Shown in pieces: positions 40,201 through 48,474 of a stretch of DNA of 64,000 nucleotides (positions are counted from its first letter, which is position 1; every line of letters begins with the position of its first letter). The notes beneath the pieces were generated by a model. It did no database searches and was not told the origin of the DNA. It saw only the letters and a program-made list of their open reading frames with translations. Source of the DNA: Oxalobacteraceae bacterium (GTDB lineage: Bacteria; Pseudomonadota; Gammaproteobacteria; Burkholderiales; Burkholderiaceae_D); assembly GCA_027490725.1 (NCBI GenBank), contig JAIXXN010000059.1, positions 47,812 through 111,811 of the forward strand, read 5' to 3'. Both the position numbers and the translations under genes were made by a program.

Positions 40201-40644
40201 TTAGTGGTGCATGGCGCTGCCCCGGTGCACGCTGGCGCTGGGCGCTGCCAGCGAGCTGCGTGTGCCACCTACTTCGGCGCTCGCTGCGTGGGTCGCCTGC
40301 ATGGACTGGTTCTCCATGGCGCTCAGGTGCGCGTGCAGCGTTTGCAGCAGGCTAGACTGGGTCATGCTGACCAGATCCAGCAACTGGCGCTGATAGTGGC
40401 GCCAAGGTTCCGGTGCCGGGGTGAACTGGCGGATTAGCGCCGCACCGGCGCTGGCGCCGTCGCGGCTACCAAGCCATTGCGCCTGGTTGTCGGCAAGATC
40501 GGCGAGCAGGTCGCGCCCCAGTCGTTGATGCAGGTCGGTCAGATTCTGCATGGCGTCCAGCAATTGCTGGCCCACTTGCTGGTAAAGGGTAATGATGGCG
40601 TTGACGTTTGGCGCCGCAGTGCTGCGTTGTTGGGCGGACGGCAT
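40201..40644 (-). CDS. Phasin-like helical protein
   Basis: A 147-residue helical protein. The central part (NVNAIITLYQQVGQQLLDAMQNLTDLHQRLGRDLLADLADNQAQWLGS and WRHYQRQLLDLVSMTQSSLLQTLHAHL) resembles the phasin_2 family that coats polyhydroxyalkanoate granules. The C-terminus is Ala/Ser-rich. AGGAG lies 7 bp before the ATG at 40644. It would be a second granule-associated candidate besides 33581-33904. Similarity is by pattern only. Confidence 0.6.
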   Translation of the reverse strand: MPSAQQRSTAAPNVNAIITLYQQVGQQLLDAMQNLTDLHQRLGRDLLADLADNQAQWLGSRDGASAGAALIRQFTPAPEPWRHYQRQLLDLVSMTQSSLLQTLHAHLSAMENQSMQATHAASAEVGGTRSSLAAPSASVHRGSAMHH

Positions 40645-40856
40645 GATGACTCCTGGTGGTTGAATGGGGGGCGGTGCGCCGCCGGATGGCGGGGCGGTAT
40701 TAAGATAGAGTGGCGCGGCGCGCAAAAGTTCACGTTTTGCTTGAGGCAAGTGTTGCATCGCGCAGGGGGAGGCGCGCCGGGCTGCTGATGAATTGGGCAG
40801 TTCAGGGTCAGCCGTGCGACAATACTGGCCTTGTTTGAATTCTAACGATGGTGGAA

Positions 40857-41726
40857 ATGAGCAATCCCGAATACATTCTGACCCTTTCCTGCCTGGACCA
40901 GCGCGGCATCGTTCACCGCGTGTCGGGCTTCCTGGCCGAGCACGGCTGCAACATCATCGACTCGGCCCAGTTCGGTGATAGTCAGTCCAAGCTGTTCTTC
41001 ATGCGCGTCCATTTCGCGCTGGAAGATAGCGGTCTTGGCGATGCGGCGCTGCGCGCCGATTTCGCGCTACTGGGCAGTGCCATGCAGCTGGACTGGGAAT
41101 TGCGCGACGCCCATTACAAGCCACGCGTGATGCTGATGGTGTCGAAGATCGGTCATTGTCTCAATGATTTGCTGTTCCGCTACAAGAGTGGCCTGCTGCC
41201 GGTCGAGATTCCGGCCATCGTCTCGAATCACATGGATTTCTACCAGCTGGCGGCCAGCTACAACATTCCCTTCCACTATCTGCCGCTGGCGACCGGTGCG
41301 TCGGACCAGGTCAAGCTGGCGCAAGAGAACAAAATCATCGAGCTGATTAATACGCATCAGATCGATCTGGTGGTACTGGCGCGCTATATGCAGATACTCT
41401 CGCCCGGTCTGTGCAGTGCGCTGAAAGGCAAGGCGATCAATATTCACCATTCCTTCCTGCCGAGCTTCAAAGGCGCCAAGCCTTATGCGCAGGCGCACCA
41501 TCGCGGCGTCAAGCTGATCGGTGCGACGGCGCACTTTGTGACCGGCGATCTGGATGAAGGTCCGATCATCGAGCAGGACGTGGAACGGGTTGATCATTCG
41601 ATGGATGCCGAGACCCTGTCGGCGATTGGCCGCGATGTCGAATGTGTGGTGCTGGCGCGGGCCGTGAAATGGTTTGTCGAGCACCGTGTTTTACAGAATG
41701 GCGACAAGACTGTCGTCTTCAAATAA
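40857..41726 (+). CDS. purU: Formyltetrahydrofolate deformylase PurU
   Basis: A 289-residue enzyme that hydrolyses 10-formyl-THF to THF and formate, supplying formate for purine synthesis. An N-terminal ACT domain (YILTLSCLDQRGIVHRVSGFLAEHGCNIIDSAQFGD) precedes the formyltransferase-type domain with the catalytic block INIHHSFLPSFKGAKPYAQAHHRGVKLIGATAHFVTGDLDEGPIIEQD. Length is standard. The ATG at 40857 is used; 40848 is the alternative. Confidence 0.95.
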   Translation: MSNPEYILTLSCLDQRGIVHRVSGFLAEHGCNIIDSAQFGDSQSKLFFMRVHFALEDSGLGDAALRADFALLGSAMQLDWELRDAHYKPRVMLMVSKIGHCLNDLLFRYKSGLLPVEIPAIVSNHMDFYQLAASYNIPFHYLPLATGASDQVKLAQENKIIELINTHQIDLVVLARYMQILSPGLCSALKGKAINIHHSFLPSFKGAKPYAQAHHRGVKLIGATAHFVTGDLDEGPIIEQDVERVDHSMDAETLSAIGRDVECVVLARAVKWFVEHRVLQNGDKTVVFK

Positions 41727-41743
41727 CTTAATGAGAAGTACTG

Positions 41744-42286
41744 ATGGCCCTTAAAGCAACAATTTACAAAGCCGAGTTACAGATTGCGGACATGGATCGC
41801 AACTACTATGACAGCCCAACCCTGACGCTGGCTCGCCATCCGTCGGAAACCGATGAACGGATGATGGTGCGGCTGGTGGCGTATGCCATCCACGCCCATG
41901 AAGCGCTGAGCTTCACCAAAGGTCTGTTCGATGTGGAAGAGCCGGATCTGTGGCAGAAGGATCTGACCGGCGCCATCCAGTTGTGGATCGAAGTCGGCCA
42001 GCCGGACGAGAAAGTCCTGCTGAAAGCCTGCGGCCGCTCCGAGCATGTGGTGGTGTACAGCTACGCTGCGACCAGCCACATCTGGTGGAAGGCTCTGGCC
42101 AATAAGGTCGAGCGCTGCAAGAATCTGTCAGTGATCAATCTGAATGCCGAAGCGACCGAGCAACTGAGTCGCATGGCCCAGCGCAGCATGCAGCTGCAAT
42201 GCACGATACAGGATGGCCAGATCTGGATCACCGATGGCAGTAACACGGTGGAAATCACCCGCGATAGCTTCAAGGCCGAGCGCTAA
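41744..42286 (+). CDS. yaeQ: YaeQ family protein
   Basis: A 180-residue YaeQ-like protein (ALKATIYKAELQIADMDRNYYDSPTLTLARHPSETDERMMVRLVAYAIHA, DLWQKDLTGAIQLWIEVGQPDE). YaeQ has a nuclease-like fold and was linked to compensation for RfaH loss in E. coli; the biochemical activity is unknown. It starts 17 bp after purU and ends at a bidirectional terminator. Confidence 0.93.
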   Translation: MALKATIYKAELQIADMDRNYYDSPTLTLARHPSETDERMMVRLVAYAIHAHEALSFTKGLFDVEEPDLWQKDLTGAIQLWIEVGQPDEKVLLKACGRSEHVVVYSYAATSHIWWKALANKVERCKNLSVINLNAEATEQLSRMAQRSMQLQCTIQDGQIWITDGSNTVEITRDSFKAER

Positions 42287-42302
42287 CGCAGCACCCGGCC
42301 CC

Positions 42303-42331
42303 GTGGCGCCGTCATTTGGCGACGGCGCCAC
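42303..42331. terminator. Bidirectional hairpin whose stem encodes the end of the amidohydrolase
   Basis: A perfect 11-bp stem GTGGCGCCGTC / GACGGCGCCAC with a 7-nt loop lies between convergent yaeQ and the amidohydrolase gene. The right arm and loop encode the last codons of the amidohydrolase (GGAVAK-stop, stop at 42312-42314). It is followed by CTTTC on the plus strand. Confidence 0.7.
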
Positions 42332-43592
42332 CTTTCATCACCCACTGCACGCGTTCCAGCGTGGTGACATCTTTCAGTGGATCGCCGTCAACGGCGATCA
42401 GGTCGGCAAATTTCCCTGCTTCGATACTCCCCACCCGGTCGGTCCAGCCCAGCAATTCACTGGCGTTGAGGGTCGCGGTGCGGATCGCCTGCAGCGGTGT
42501 CATGCCCAGTTTGACCAGTACGGCAAACTCGCGGCCATTCAGGCCATGCGGGTACACGGCGGCATCGGTCCCGAACGCAATCGGCACGCCGGCCTTGATG
42601 GCGCGGGCAATATTCAGGCGCGCCTGCGGCAGCACCACCTTGGCTTTGGCCAGCAGTGGTGCGGGCAGTTTGATGGCTTCGGCGTTCTCGATCAGCCAGT
42701 CGCCCAGATACAGCGTCGGCACCAGCCAGGTACGGTGTTCCTTCATCAGTTTGATGCCTTCATCGTCGATGTAGGAACCGTGTTCGATCGAATCGACGCC
42801 AGCCAGCACGGCCAGCTTGATGCCGTCGCCGCCATGGGCGTGGGCAGCCGCTTTGCGACCGAGCCGGTGCGCATCGCTGATGATGGCTTTCAGTTCTTCC
42901 AGTGTGTATTGCGACGTACGCGGGTCGTCACCGAAGGACAGCACGCCACCGGTCGCGCAGATCTTGATGACGTCGGCGCCGTACTTGATGTTGCGGCGGG
43001 TGACTTTGAGTGCTTCGTCGACCCCGTCGGCCACGCCCAGCCCGGTGATGCGGTATTCCGGTGCGTGCATGGTGTCATCGCAATGGCCGCCCGTGATGCC
43101 CATGGCAGGGCCGGACGCGGCGATGCGCGGGCCCGGCACGTCGCCATCGTTGATGGCGTCGCGTAGACCGATGTCGGCAAAGTTTTCGGCGCCCACATCG
43201 CGCACCGTGGTAAACCCCGCCTGCAGGGTTAGGCGGGCATTCTTGGCACCCGTCAGCGTGATGCGGGGCACCGATTTGGCGATCACGGAGTAACCGGCAT
43301 CCTGCGGGTCGCCCGTCAGGTGGGTGTGCATGTCGATCAGGCCGGGCAGTACGGTACGATTGCCCAGATCGATCACGGTGGCGCCGGCCGGAATTGCCAG
43401 CTTGCTACCGACGGCGGTAATGCGTTCGCCACTGACGAGGATCACGCCCTGATCGAGCATGGCGCCGCTGCGCACGTCGAGCACATGGGCTGCCTTGATG
43501 GCGGTGACGGATTCGCCGCCGTGTACGTTGCTGGACAGGGCGAACAGCGCAAGGACGCTGCTCGCGATGAGTGTTGGATGGCGCAATCTCAA
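42312..43592 (-). CDS. Secreted amidohydrolase (prolidase/imidazolonepropionase-like)
   Basis: A 426-residue metal-dependent hydrolase with a signal peptide (RHPTLIASSVLALFALSSNVHGG). Metal-binding blocks are LPGLIDMHTHLTGD, the lysine segment ADVIKICATGG, KAAAHAHGGDGIKLAVLAGVDSIEHGS and FGTDAAVYPHG. It resembles the Xaa-Pro/Xaa-Arg dipeptidase or aryldialkylphosphatase-like branch; substrate unknown. The TTG at 43592 is chosen because GGGAG lies 6 bp upstream and it starts the signal peptide; an ATG at 43640 falls in a duplicated 13-bp sequence. Confidence 0.85.
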   Translation of the reverse strand: MRLRHPTLIASSVLALFALSSNVHGGESVTAIKAAHVLDVRSGAMLDQGVILVSGERITAVGSKLAIPAGATVIDLGNRTVLPGLIDMHTHLTGDPQDAGYSVIAKSVPRITLTGAKNARLTLQAGFTTVRDVGAENFADIGLRDAINDGDVPGPRIAASGPAMGITGGHCDDTMHAPEYRITGLGVADGVDEALKVTRRNIKYGADVIKICATGGVLSFGDDPRTSQYTLEELKAIISDAHRLGRKAAAHAHGGDGIKLAVLAGVDSIEHGSYIDDEGIKLMKEHRTWLVPTLYLGDWLIENAEAIKLPAPLLAKAKVVLPQARLNIARAIKAGVPIAFGTDAAVYPHGLNGREFAVLVKLGMTPLQAIRTATLNASELLGWTDRVGSIEAGKFADLIAVDGDPLKDVTTLERVQWVMKGGAVAK

Positions 43593-43616
43593 AGCGTACT
43601 CCCGGAGGCAAGTTGT

Positions 43617-43642
43617 AGGGGTGTCATGCAGGGGTGTCATGC
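43617..43642. repeat. 13-bp direct duplication upstream of the amidohydrolase gene
   Basis: AGGGGTGTCATGC occurs twice without interruption (43617-43629, 43630-43642), about 25 bp upstream of the chosen start codon. It probably reflects a recent slippage event. Confidence 0.9.
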
Positions 43643-43838
43643 AGCGGACATCCGGTAAGCCTAACTGGCTACGCGCCGGGACGCCACCATTTAGTTGATG
43701 ACGCGATCAGCTGGGCAGAAATGCAACAGCTGCGCCGCCATGGCAGATACTGGCCACTGATCCGGCGCTGGTCTGATGCGGTATGATGCGGCCTATACCG
43801 TATTACCGACGCTGCATTGCAGCAGAAACTGGACTTAC

Positions 43839-44483
43839 ATGCTGATCATTACCATCAAACAGGGCAAGGAAAAGAGCTTGCTGGCCGGCGACCCGTGGAT
43901 TTATCCCACTGCCATCGATAAAGTCGATGGCAAGCCGCAAGAAAAAATGAAACCGGGCTCGACTGCTATCGTGCAGAGTTCGTCGCGCCAGTTCATCGGC
44001 CGCGCTGCCTACAATTCCAAGTCGCAAATCCGCGCCCGCATGTGGAGCTACAAAGAAGACGAGCCAGTCGATCACGCCATGATGAAGCGCCGCGTCAAGG
44101 CAGCGCTGGCCAAGCGTCTGCCGGCAGCCCGTAGCGCCGGCCCGCAGGCGCTGGTGCCGCTGGTGCTGGGCGAGGAAGACGGTCTGTCCGGCTTGCTGGT
44201 GCATAACTGGGGCGGCCAGCAAGGCTTCCTGATCTGCCAGTTCCAGTCCGGCGGCGTGGATGCGTGGAAGGTGCCGATCGTGCAGGCGCTGCTGGCCGAG
44301 ACGGGCTGCCCGAATGTGTACGAACGATGCGATGATCTGATCCGCAAAGGCGAGGGCTTGCCGCTGTTCTCGGGCGCGCTGGCTGGTGATGAGCCGCCGG
44401 AACACGTACTGGTCGTCGAAGGCAATCAGCGTTACAGTATGGATCTGTGCACGGGTTTCAAATATCCGAAATTGCGCAGCTAA
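43839..44483 (+). CDS. RlmI-like 23S rRNA methyltransferase, truncated (no SAM domain)
   Basis: A 214-residue protein that aligns with the N-terminal half of RlmI-type m5C methyltransferases: PUA-like start (IITIKQGKEKSLLAGDPWIYPTAI), IGRAAYNSKSQIRARMWSY, LVLGEEDGLSGLLVHNWGG and NVYERCDDLIRKGEGL. Full-length members are near 390 residues and continue into a Rossmann methyltransferase domain. Here the frame ends at MDLCTGFKYPKLRS, just where that domain should begin, and the next gene starts 45 bp later. Methyltransferase activity is not possible from this chain alone; either a decayed gene or a retained RNA-binding half. Confidence 0.75.
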   Translation: MLIITIKQGKEKSLLAGDPWIYPTAIDKVDGKPQEKMKPGSTAIVQSSSRQFIGRAAYNSKSQIRARMWSYKEDEPVDHAMMKRRVKAALAKRLPAARSAGPQALVPLVLGEEDGLSGLLVHNWGGQQGFLICQFQSGGVDAWKVPIVQALLAETGCPNVYERCDDLIRKGEGLPLFSGALAGDEPPEHVLVVEGNQRYSMDLCTGFKYPKLRS

Positions 44484-44528
44484 CACCTATACTTGTACTA
44501 GCCCCAGCCCACGGAGAGCATCAAGCTG

Positions 44529-45650
44529 ATGGACCAATACCAATCGTCGCAAATTCGTACCCTGACGTATATCGAGAACGAAGACCATCCGGTGTTCGGC
44601 ACCCTGGTCGAGCAGATTCTGCACCTGCTGAATACTAAGCTGATTTTCAGCGATATCCTGATCCACCAGAACAGCCCGCTGTTACTGCGCCAGCCCAAAG
44701 GGCTGGTGGCGGTGACGGATTCGCCGATCACCCGCGAAGAGTTGCAGGAGTTTTTCGAAGTGGTAGAACCGAACTGGGCCGAACGGATTCAGGACCGTGC
44801 TTTCGATCGTGCGGTCGATCTGCATACGGCGCGCATCCGCGCTAACTGTTTCAGTTTTCAGGGCAAGAAGCGGCTCGGTTGTGTGATCCGCCGCTTCCCG
44901 CGCGAGCCGATGCCGCTGGCGCAACTGGGCTTGCGCCAGGCCGAGCAGAATTTCGCGCGCCTGACCAGCGGGCTGCTACTGATTATCGGCGATACCTGTC
45001 AGGGTAAATCGACCACCATCGCGTCCATGCTGGACGAAATCAATCAACACCGTTCCGGCCACATCATCACCATTGAAGATCCGGTCGAAACCCTGATCCC
45101 GCAGCGTCAGTGTGTGATTACCCAGCGCGAAGTCGGCTATGACGGCGACGTTGAAAGTTTCTATCTGGGTGCGCTGGACGCCTTGCGCGAACGGCCGGAC
45201 GTGATCGTGATTGGCGAAATCCGCGATGCGCAGACGGCACAGGAAGCGCTGGCGCTGGCCGAATCGGGTCCGCTGGTGCTGGCCTCGCTGCATGCCCGTT
45301 CGACCGAATTGGGGCTGCAGAAGATGCTGCGCCTGCTGGGGAATTCCGAGCCGCAGGCACAGGCGCTGGCGCATGCCTTGCGTGGCGTACTGTGTCAGGC
45401 GCTGCTGCCATCGGTGGAAGGCGAGCGCTACTATCTGGCGACCGAGTGCCTGACCTCGAATCCGGAGGTGGTGGCAATGATCGCCAACGGCCAGATTGGC
45501 GCGCTGCGTGGCTGGATGGAGGCTAAACCGCAGGAAGGCTGCCACACCATGAACGACTCGCTGCGGGCCTTGCTGGCCGAGGGCAAAGTGCGGCTCGAGG
45601 ATGCGCGCAATGCCACCACCGACCGGCTGGGCTTTGCGGCGCAGACCTGA
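44529..45650 (+). CDS. PilT/PilU-like secretion ATPase with atypical P-loop
   Basis: A 373-residue member of the PilT/VirB11 secretion-ATPase family. Motifs are Walker A GDTCQGKST (154-162; usual PilT form is GPTGSGKST), Asp box HIITIEDPVE (178-187), Walker B DVIVIGEIRD (224-233) and His box LVLASLHARST (249-259). Catalytic residues are kept although the P-loop is unusual. PilT-like proteins power pilus retraction or related motors. There are no other pilus genes in the window. GGAGAGC lies upstream of the ATG. Confidence 0.85.
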   Translation: MDQYQSSQIRTLTYIENEDHPVFGTLVEQILHLLNTKLIFSDILIHQNSPLLLRQPKGLVAVTDSPITREELQEFFEVVEPNWAERIQDRAFDRAVDLHTARIRANCFSFQGKKRLGCVIRRFPREPMPLAQLGLRQAEQNFARLTSGLLLIIGDTCQGKSTTIASMLDEINQHRSGHIITIEDPVETLIPQRQCVITQREVGYDGDVESFYLGALDALRERPDVIVIGEIRDAQTAQEALALAESGPLVLASLHARSTELGLQKMLRLLGNSEPQAQALAHALRGVLCQALLPSVEGERYYLATECLTSNPEVVAMIANGQIGALRGWMEAKPQEGCHTMNDSLRALLAEGKVRLEDARNATTDRLGFAAQT

Positions 45651-45674
45651 ACCGGCTTCTCGCTGGTTCGGGGA

Positions 45675-47036
45675 CTAGTCCAGCGGCACCGTGCGATAGC
45701 GATTGACCTCGCTGGCACTGACCGGCGCGGCCTGATTGCCCCACGCGCTACGCACGAAGCTGAGCACCTGCGCCACCTCGGTATCACTGAATACCGGGCC
45801 GAACGGCGGCATGCTGTAAGGGCGTGGATTGCCGGCGGTGGCCGGCGCAAAGCCGCCATGCAGTACGCTGCGTACCGCATTCACGCTGAGTGACATGGTC
45901 AGCGCACGGTTGCCGGCCAGTGCCGGATAGGCCGGCGCCTGCCCCTGTCCCTGTCCCCGTCCCTGTCCCTTCGCGCCATGGCAATCGGCGCAATGCCGGC
46001 CATACAACTGCTCGCCAGCGGCCAGCATGCTGCGCGTGGCGGCGCTGGTATCCGGCGCTGCTGGCGCGGGCATCGCACTGAGCGGCAAACTTTGCAGATA
46101 TTCCGCCATCGCAGCCAGATCAGCCGCATCCAGATGCTGCAGACTGCGGCTCACCACTTCTGCCATCGGACCACTGACCCCGGCATCGCCGCTGCGCCCC
46201 GTCTGCAGCAATTGCACGATGCGTGCTGTAGGCCACTGCTGAACGCCGCCTTCCTGTGGCGCGGTGAGTGAGGGGGCATACCAGCCTTGCATCGGTAACA
46301 GTGCACCGGCCAGTGTTTCGCCTTCGCTGGCACCTAGCCAGTTACGCGGACTATGGCAGGCACTGCAGTGTGCCGGCCCCTGCACCAGATAGGCGCCGCG
46401 ATTCCATGCCGCCGAGCGTTGCGGATCGGGCTGGAAGCTGCCGGGACGGAAATACAGGGCGCGCCACGCCGCCAGCATGATCTGCTGATCGTAAGGGAAG
46501 CGCAGCTGGTGTGGCAGATTCGGCGCGTGCACGGCCGGCAGTGCCTGCAGATAGGCGAACAGCGCATCGGCGTCTTCCCGTGGCATACGCGTGTAATTGG
46601 TGTAGGGGAAAGCCGGATACAGCAGTCGCCCGTCTTTGCTGACGCCGTTGTGCAGGGCGCGCCAGAAATCATCGGCACTCCAGTTGCCGATGCCGGTCTG
46701 GCGATCCGGTGTGAGGTTAGGGCTGACGAGCTCGCCGAAGGGGGTGGCGATGCTGCGACCGCCGGCATAGGCCGGACCGCCACGGCGGGTGTGGCAGGCC
46801 ATGCAGTCGCTGGCGCGCGCCAGATAGGCGCCACGGGCGCGCAGTGCTGCGCTGGCAGGAGACGCTGGCGCTGCAGCCGAGCCTGCTTCAAGGCCCGCAG
46901 AATTTGCCGGTGCGGCGACTGGTGTGCTGGCACCGGAAGGGCGAGGTTCACGGTGTTTGCTGGTGAACTGGCTGATGACGCAGAACAGCAGCACGGCGGC
47001 GAGCGCCAGTATGAATAAGGGCAAGGGACGGCGCAT
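45675..47036 (-). CDS. Triheme cytochrome c (alcohol/gluconate dehydrogenase subunit type)
   Basis: A 453-residue membrane-anchored cytochrome. An N-terminal helix (RRPLPLFILALAAVLLFCVIS) is followed by an Ala/Pro linker and three CxxCH heme sites: CMACH (78-82), CSACH and CADCH. The plan matches the cytochrome subunit of membrane-bound alcohol, aldehyde or gluconate dehydrogenases that pass electrons to ubiquinone. A Gly-Gln repeat (GQGRGQGQGQ) follows the third heme. It starts 8 bp after the stop of the diheme cytochrome gene. No dehydrogenase subunit is adjacent. Confidence 0.88.
   Translation of the reverse strand: MRRPLPLFILALAAVLLFCVISQFTSKHREPRPSGASTPVAAPANSAGLEAGSAAAPASPASAALRARGAYLARASDCMACHTRRGGPAYAGGRSIATPFGELVSPNLTPDRQTGIGNWSADDFWRALHNGVSKDGRLLYPAFPYTNYTRMPREDADALFAYLQALPAVHAPNLPHQLRFPYDQQIMLAAWRALYFRPGSFQPDPQRSAAWNRGAYLVQGPAHCSACHSPRNWLGASEGETLAGALLPMQGWYAPSLTAPQEGGVQQWPTARIVQLLQTGRSGDAGVSGPMAEVVSRSLQHLDAADLAAMAEYLQSLPLSAMPAPAAPDTSAATRSMLAAGEQLYGRHCADCHGAKGQGRGQGQGQAPAYPALAGNRALTMSLSVNAVRSVLHGGFAPATAGNPRPYSMPPFGPVFSDTEVAQVLSFVRSAWGNQAAPVSASEVNRYRTVPLD
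45944..45971 (-). repeat. 6-bp repeat in the triheme cytochrome encoding Gly-Gln/Gly-Arg
   Basis: CTGTCC-type units (plus strand), with one CCGTCC variant, encode the GQGRGQGQGQ stretch just after the third heme-binding site. Confidence 0.85.
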
Positions 47037-47044
47037 CAGAGAAC

Positions 47045-47785
47045 CTAGGGTAGGCTGGCACTGCCGCAGTCCAGCGGCAGAGGCAGGGTGGGGCGCTGGG
47101 CCGGGTGGGCGCCCGGCGCTGGCGTCTGGCGGCTCAGCCACTGCGACACGGCTGCCACATCGGCGCTATCGAGGCGGTTGGCAATCAGTGCCATGCAGTC
47201 CGGTGCGGCAGCATGGCGTACTTGATTCCGCCATGCGCCAAACTGGGCGTTGATGTAATCAGCGGGCAGTCCCAGCAAACCGGGAATGGCCGGATGGCCA
47301 CCGTTCAGACTGGCACCGTGGCAGGCCACGCAGGCAGGAATCTTGCGACCGTGGTCACCCCGTTCGGCCAAGGTCTGACCGCGCGCCAGCAGTGCCTGAT
47401 CGAGATTGCCATTGCTGGCCAGTGCGGGCGGGTAACTGGGGCTGAGGCGAGAGAAAAAGTCGGCCATTTCCGCCAGATAGGCATCACTCTGGTGTGCCAC
47501 CATATAGGTCATCAGCGGATAGTTGCGCCGCCCTACGCGGAAATTGATCAGCTGGTTGTACAGGTAGGTGGCTGGCTTACCGGCGATGCGCGGGAAATAG
47601 GCGTCACGTTTTTCTTCGCGGGCATGGCAGCTGATGCAGGCGGCCAGTCGCGCAGTGAGCGATTCCACAGGCGCTGCGGCGGCGCTGGCAGGCGTGCTGA
47701 AGGGCGCGAATGGCGCGGCCATCAGCGCAGCGACCAGCGCGAACCGGGAGCGGAATGAAAACGTCAGTGCGGAAAAAGTTAGCAT
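47045..47785 (-). CDS. Diheme cytochrome c
   Basis: A 246-residue exported cytochrome with signal peptide (SRFALVAALMAAPFAPFSTPASA) and two CxxCH sites, CISCH (50-54) and CVACH (152-156), each in a class I c-type domain of the cytochrome c4/c553 kind. It probably shuttles electrons in the periplasm and pairs with the triheme cytochrome encoded 8 bp downstream. The ATG at 47785 starts the signal peptide. Confidence 0.87.
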   Translation of the reverse strand: MLTFSALTFSFRSRFALVAALMAAPFAPFSTPASAAAAPVESLTARLAACISCHAREEKRDAYFPRIAGKPATYLYNQLINFRVGRRNYPLMTYMVAHQSDAYLAEMADFFSRLSPSYPPALASNGNLDQALLARGQTLAERGDHGRKIPACVACHGASLNGGHPAIPGLLGLPADYINAQFGAWRNQVRHAAAPDCMALIANRLDSADVAAVSQWLSRQTPAPGAHPAQRPTLPLPLDCGSASLP

Positions 47786-47816
47786 GCTTGCAGCATACCA
47801 GAAGCGGCTGCGGGAT

Positions 47817-48473
47817 TTATTCCGTCGTGCTAGGCCGCGGAAACTTGATGGCTTTGACGGGCGGCAGTTGGTGGCCGATCGCCACCACATGGCGATACAC
47901 GCGCAGCGCTACCTGCGCATCGTCGGCAGCGTACAGAATCTGCTTTTCGTTCAGGCGCGGCAGGGCCCAGTTGGTGACCGAGATTTTTTTGGATTTCTGC
48001 AGGGTCTGGCCAAAGAACTTGGCGACCGCACTCTTGGCACCCAGATCGTTGCGCTGACCCGGCTGACGCAAGGCCACCGATAGATCGATCACCCCGCCAC
48101 AGCGGATCTCCAGCTTGGCAAACAGGCGCTTCACATCGTCCGACAGGCCGAAACCGATTTTCAACGGCGCAGTCGGTTCCAGAATGGCTTGCAGGATCTC
48201 GCGTACCGGCTCGGGTGTGCGCGCGCCGATCTGGAATAGATAGGCATGCTGGTCGGTGGCAAACTGGATCAGATGGGGGCCGGTCGACACTTCGCCCTTG
48301 ACGAAGGTGGGCTTGGATTCCGTATCGAAGCCGATGGCATCGCTGGCGAGCAGGGCGTCGCGCGCGGCGACGGCCTGTTCCAGCGTTGTGACCATGCTCA
48401 CGGCAGCAATCTGCAAGCCCGGATAGGGAGGTAGTTCTGCGGCCTCGGAGGCCGCTGGCAGTGCCTGATCCAA
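47817..48473 (-). CDS. RNase D-like 3'-5' exonuclease
   Basis: A 218-residue DEDD-type exonuclease. Exo I is IGFDTESKPTF, Exo II is KIGFGLSDDVKRLF, and Exo III is LYAADDAQVALRVY, so the DEDDy residues are present. There is no HRDC domain, unlike full RNase D. It starts with TTG 1 bp after the proQ stop, suggesting translational coupling with the RNA chaperone; a role in RNA turnover is plausible. Confidence 0.82.
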   Translation of the reverse strand: MDQALPAASEAAELPPYPGLQIAAVSMVTTLEQAVAARDALLASDAIGFDTESKPTFVKGEVSTGPHLIQFATDQHAYLFQIGARTPEPVREILQAILEPTAPLKIGFGLSDDVKRLFAKLEIRCGGVIDLSVALRQPGQRNDLGAKSAVAKFFGQTLQKSKKISVTNWALPRLNEKQILYAADDAQVALRVYRHVVAIGHQLPPVKAIKFPRPSTTE

Positions 48474-48474
48474 C

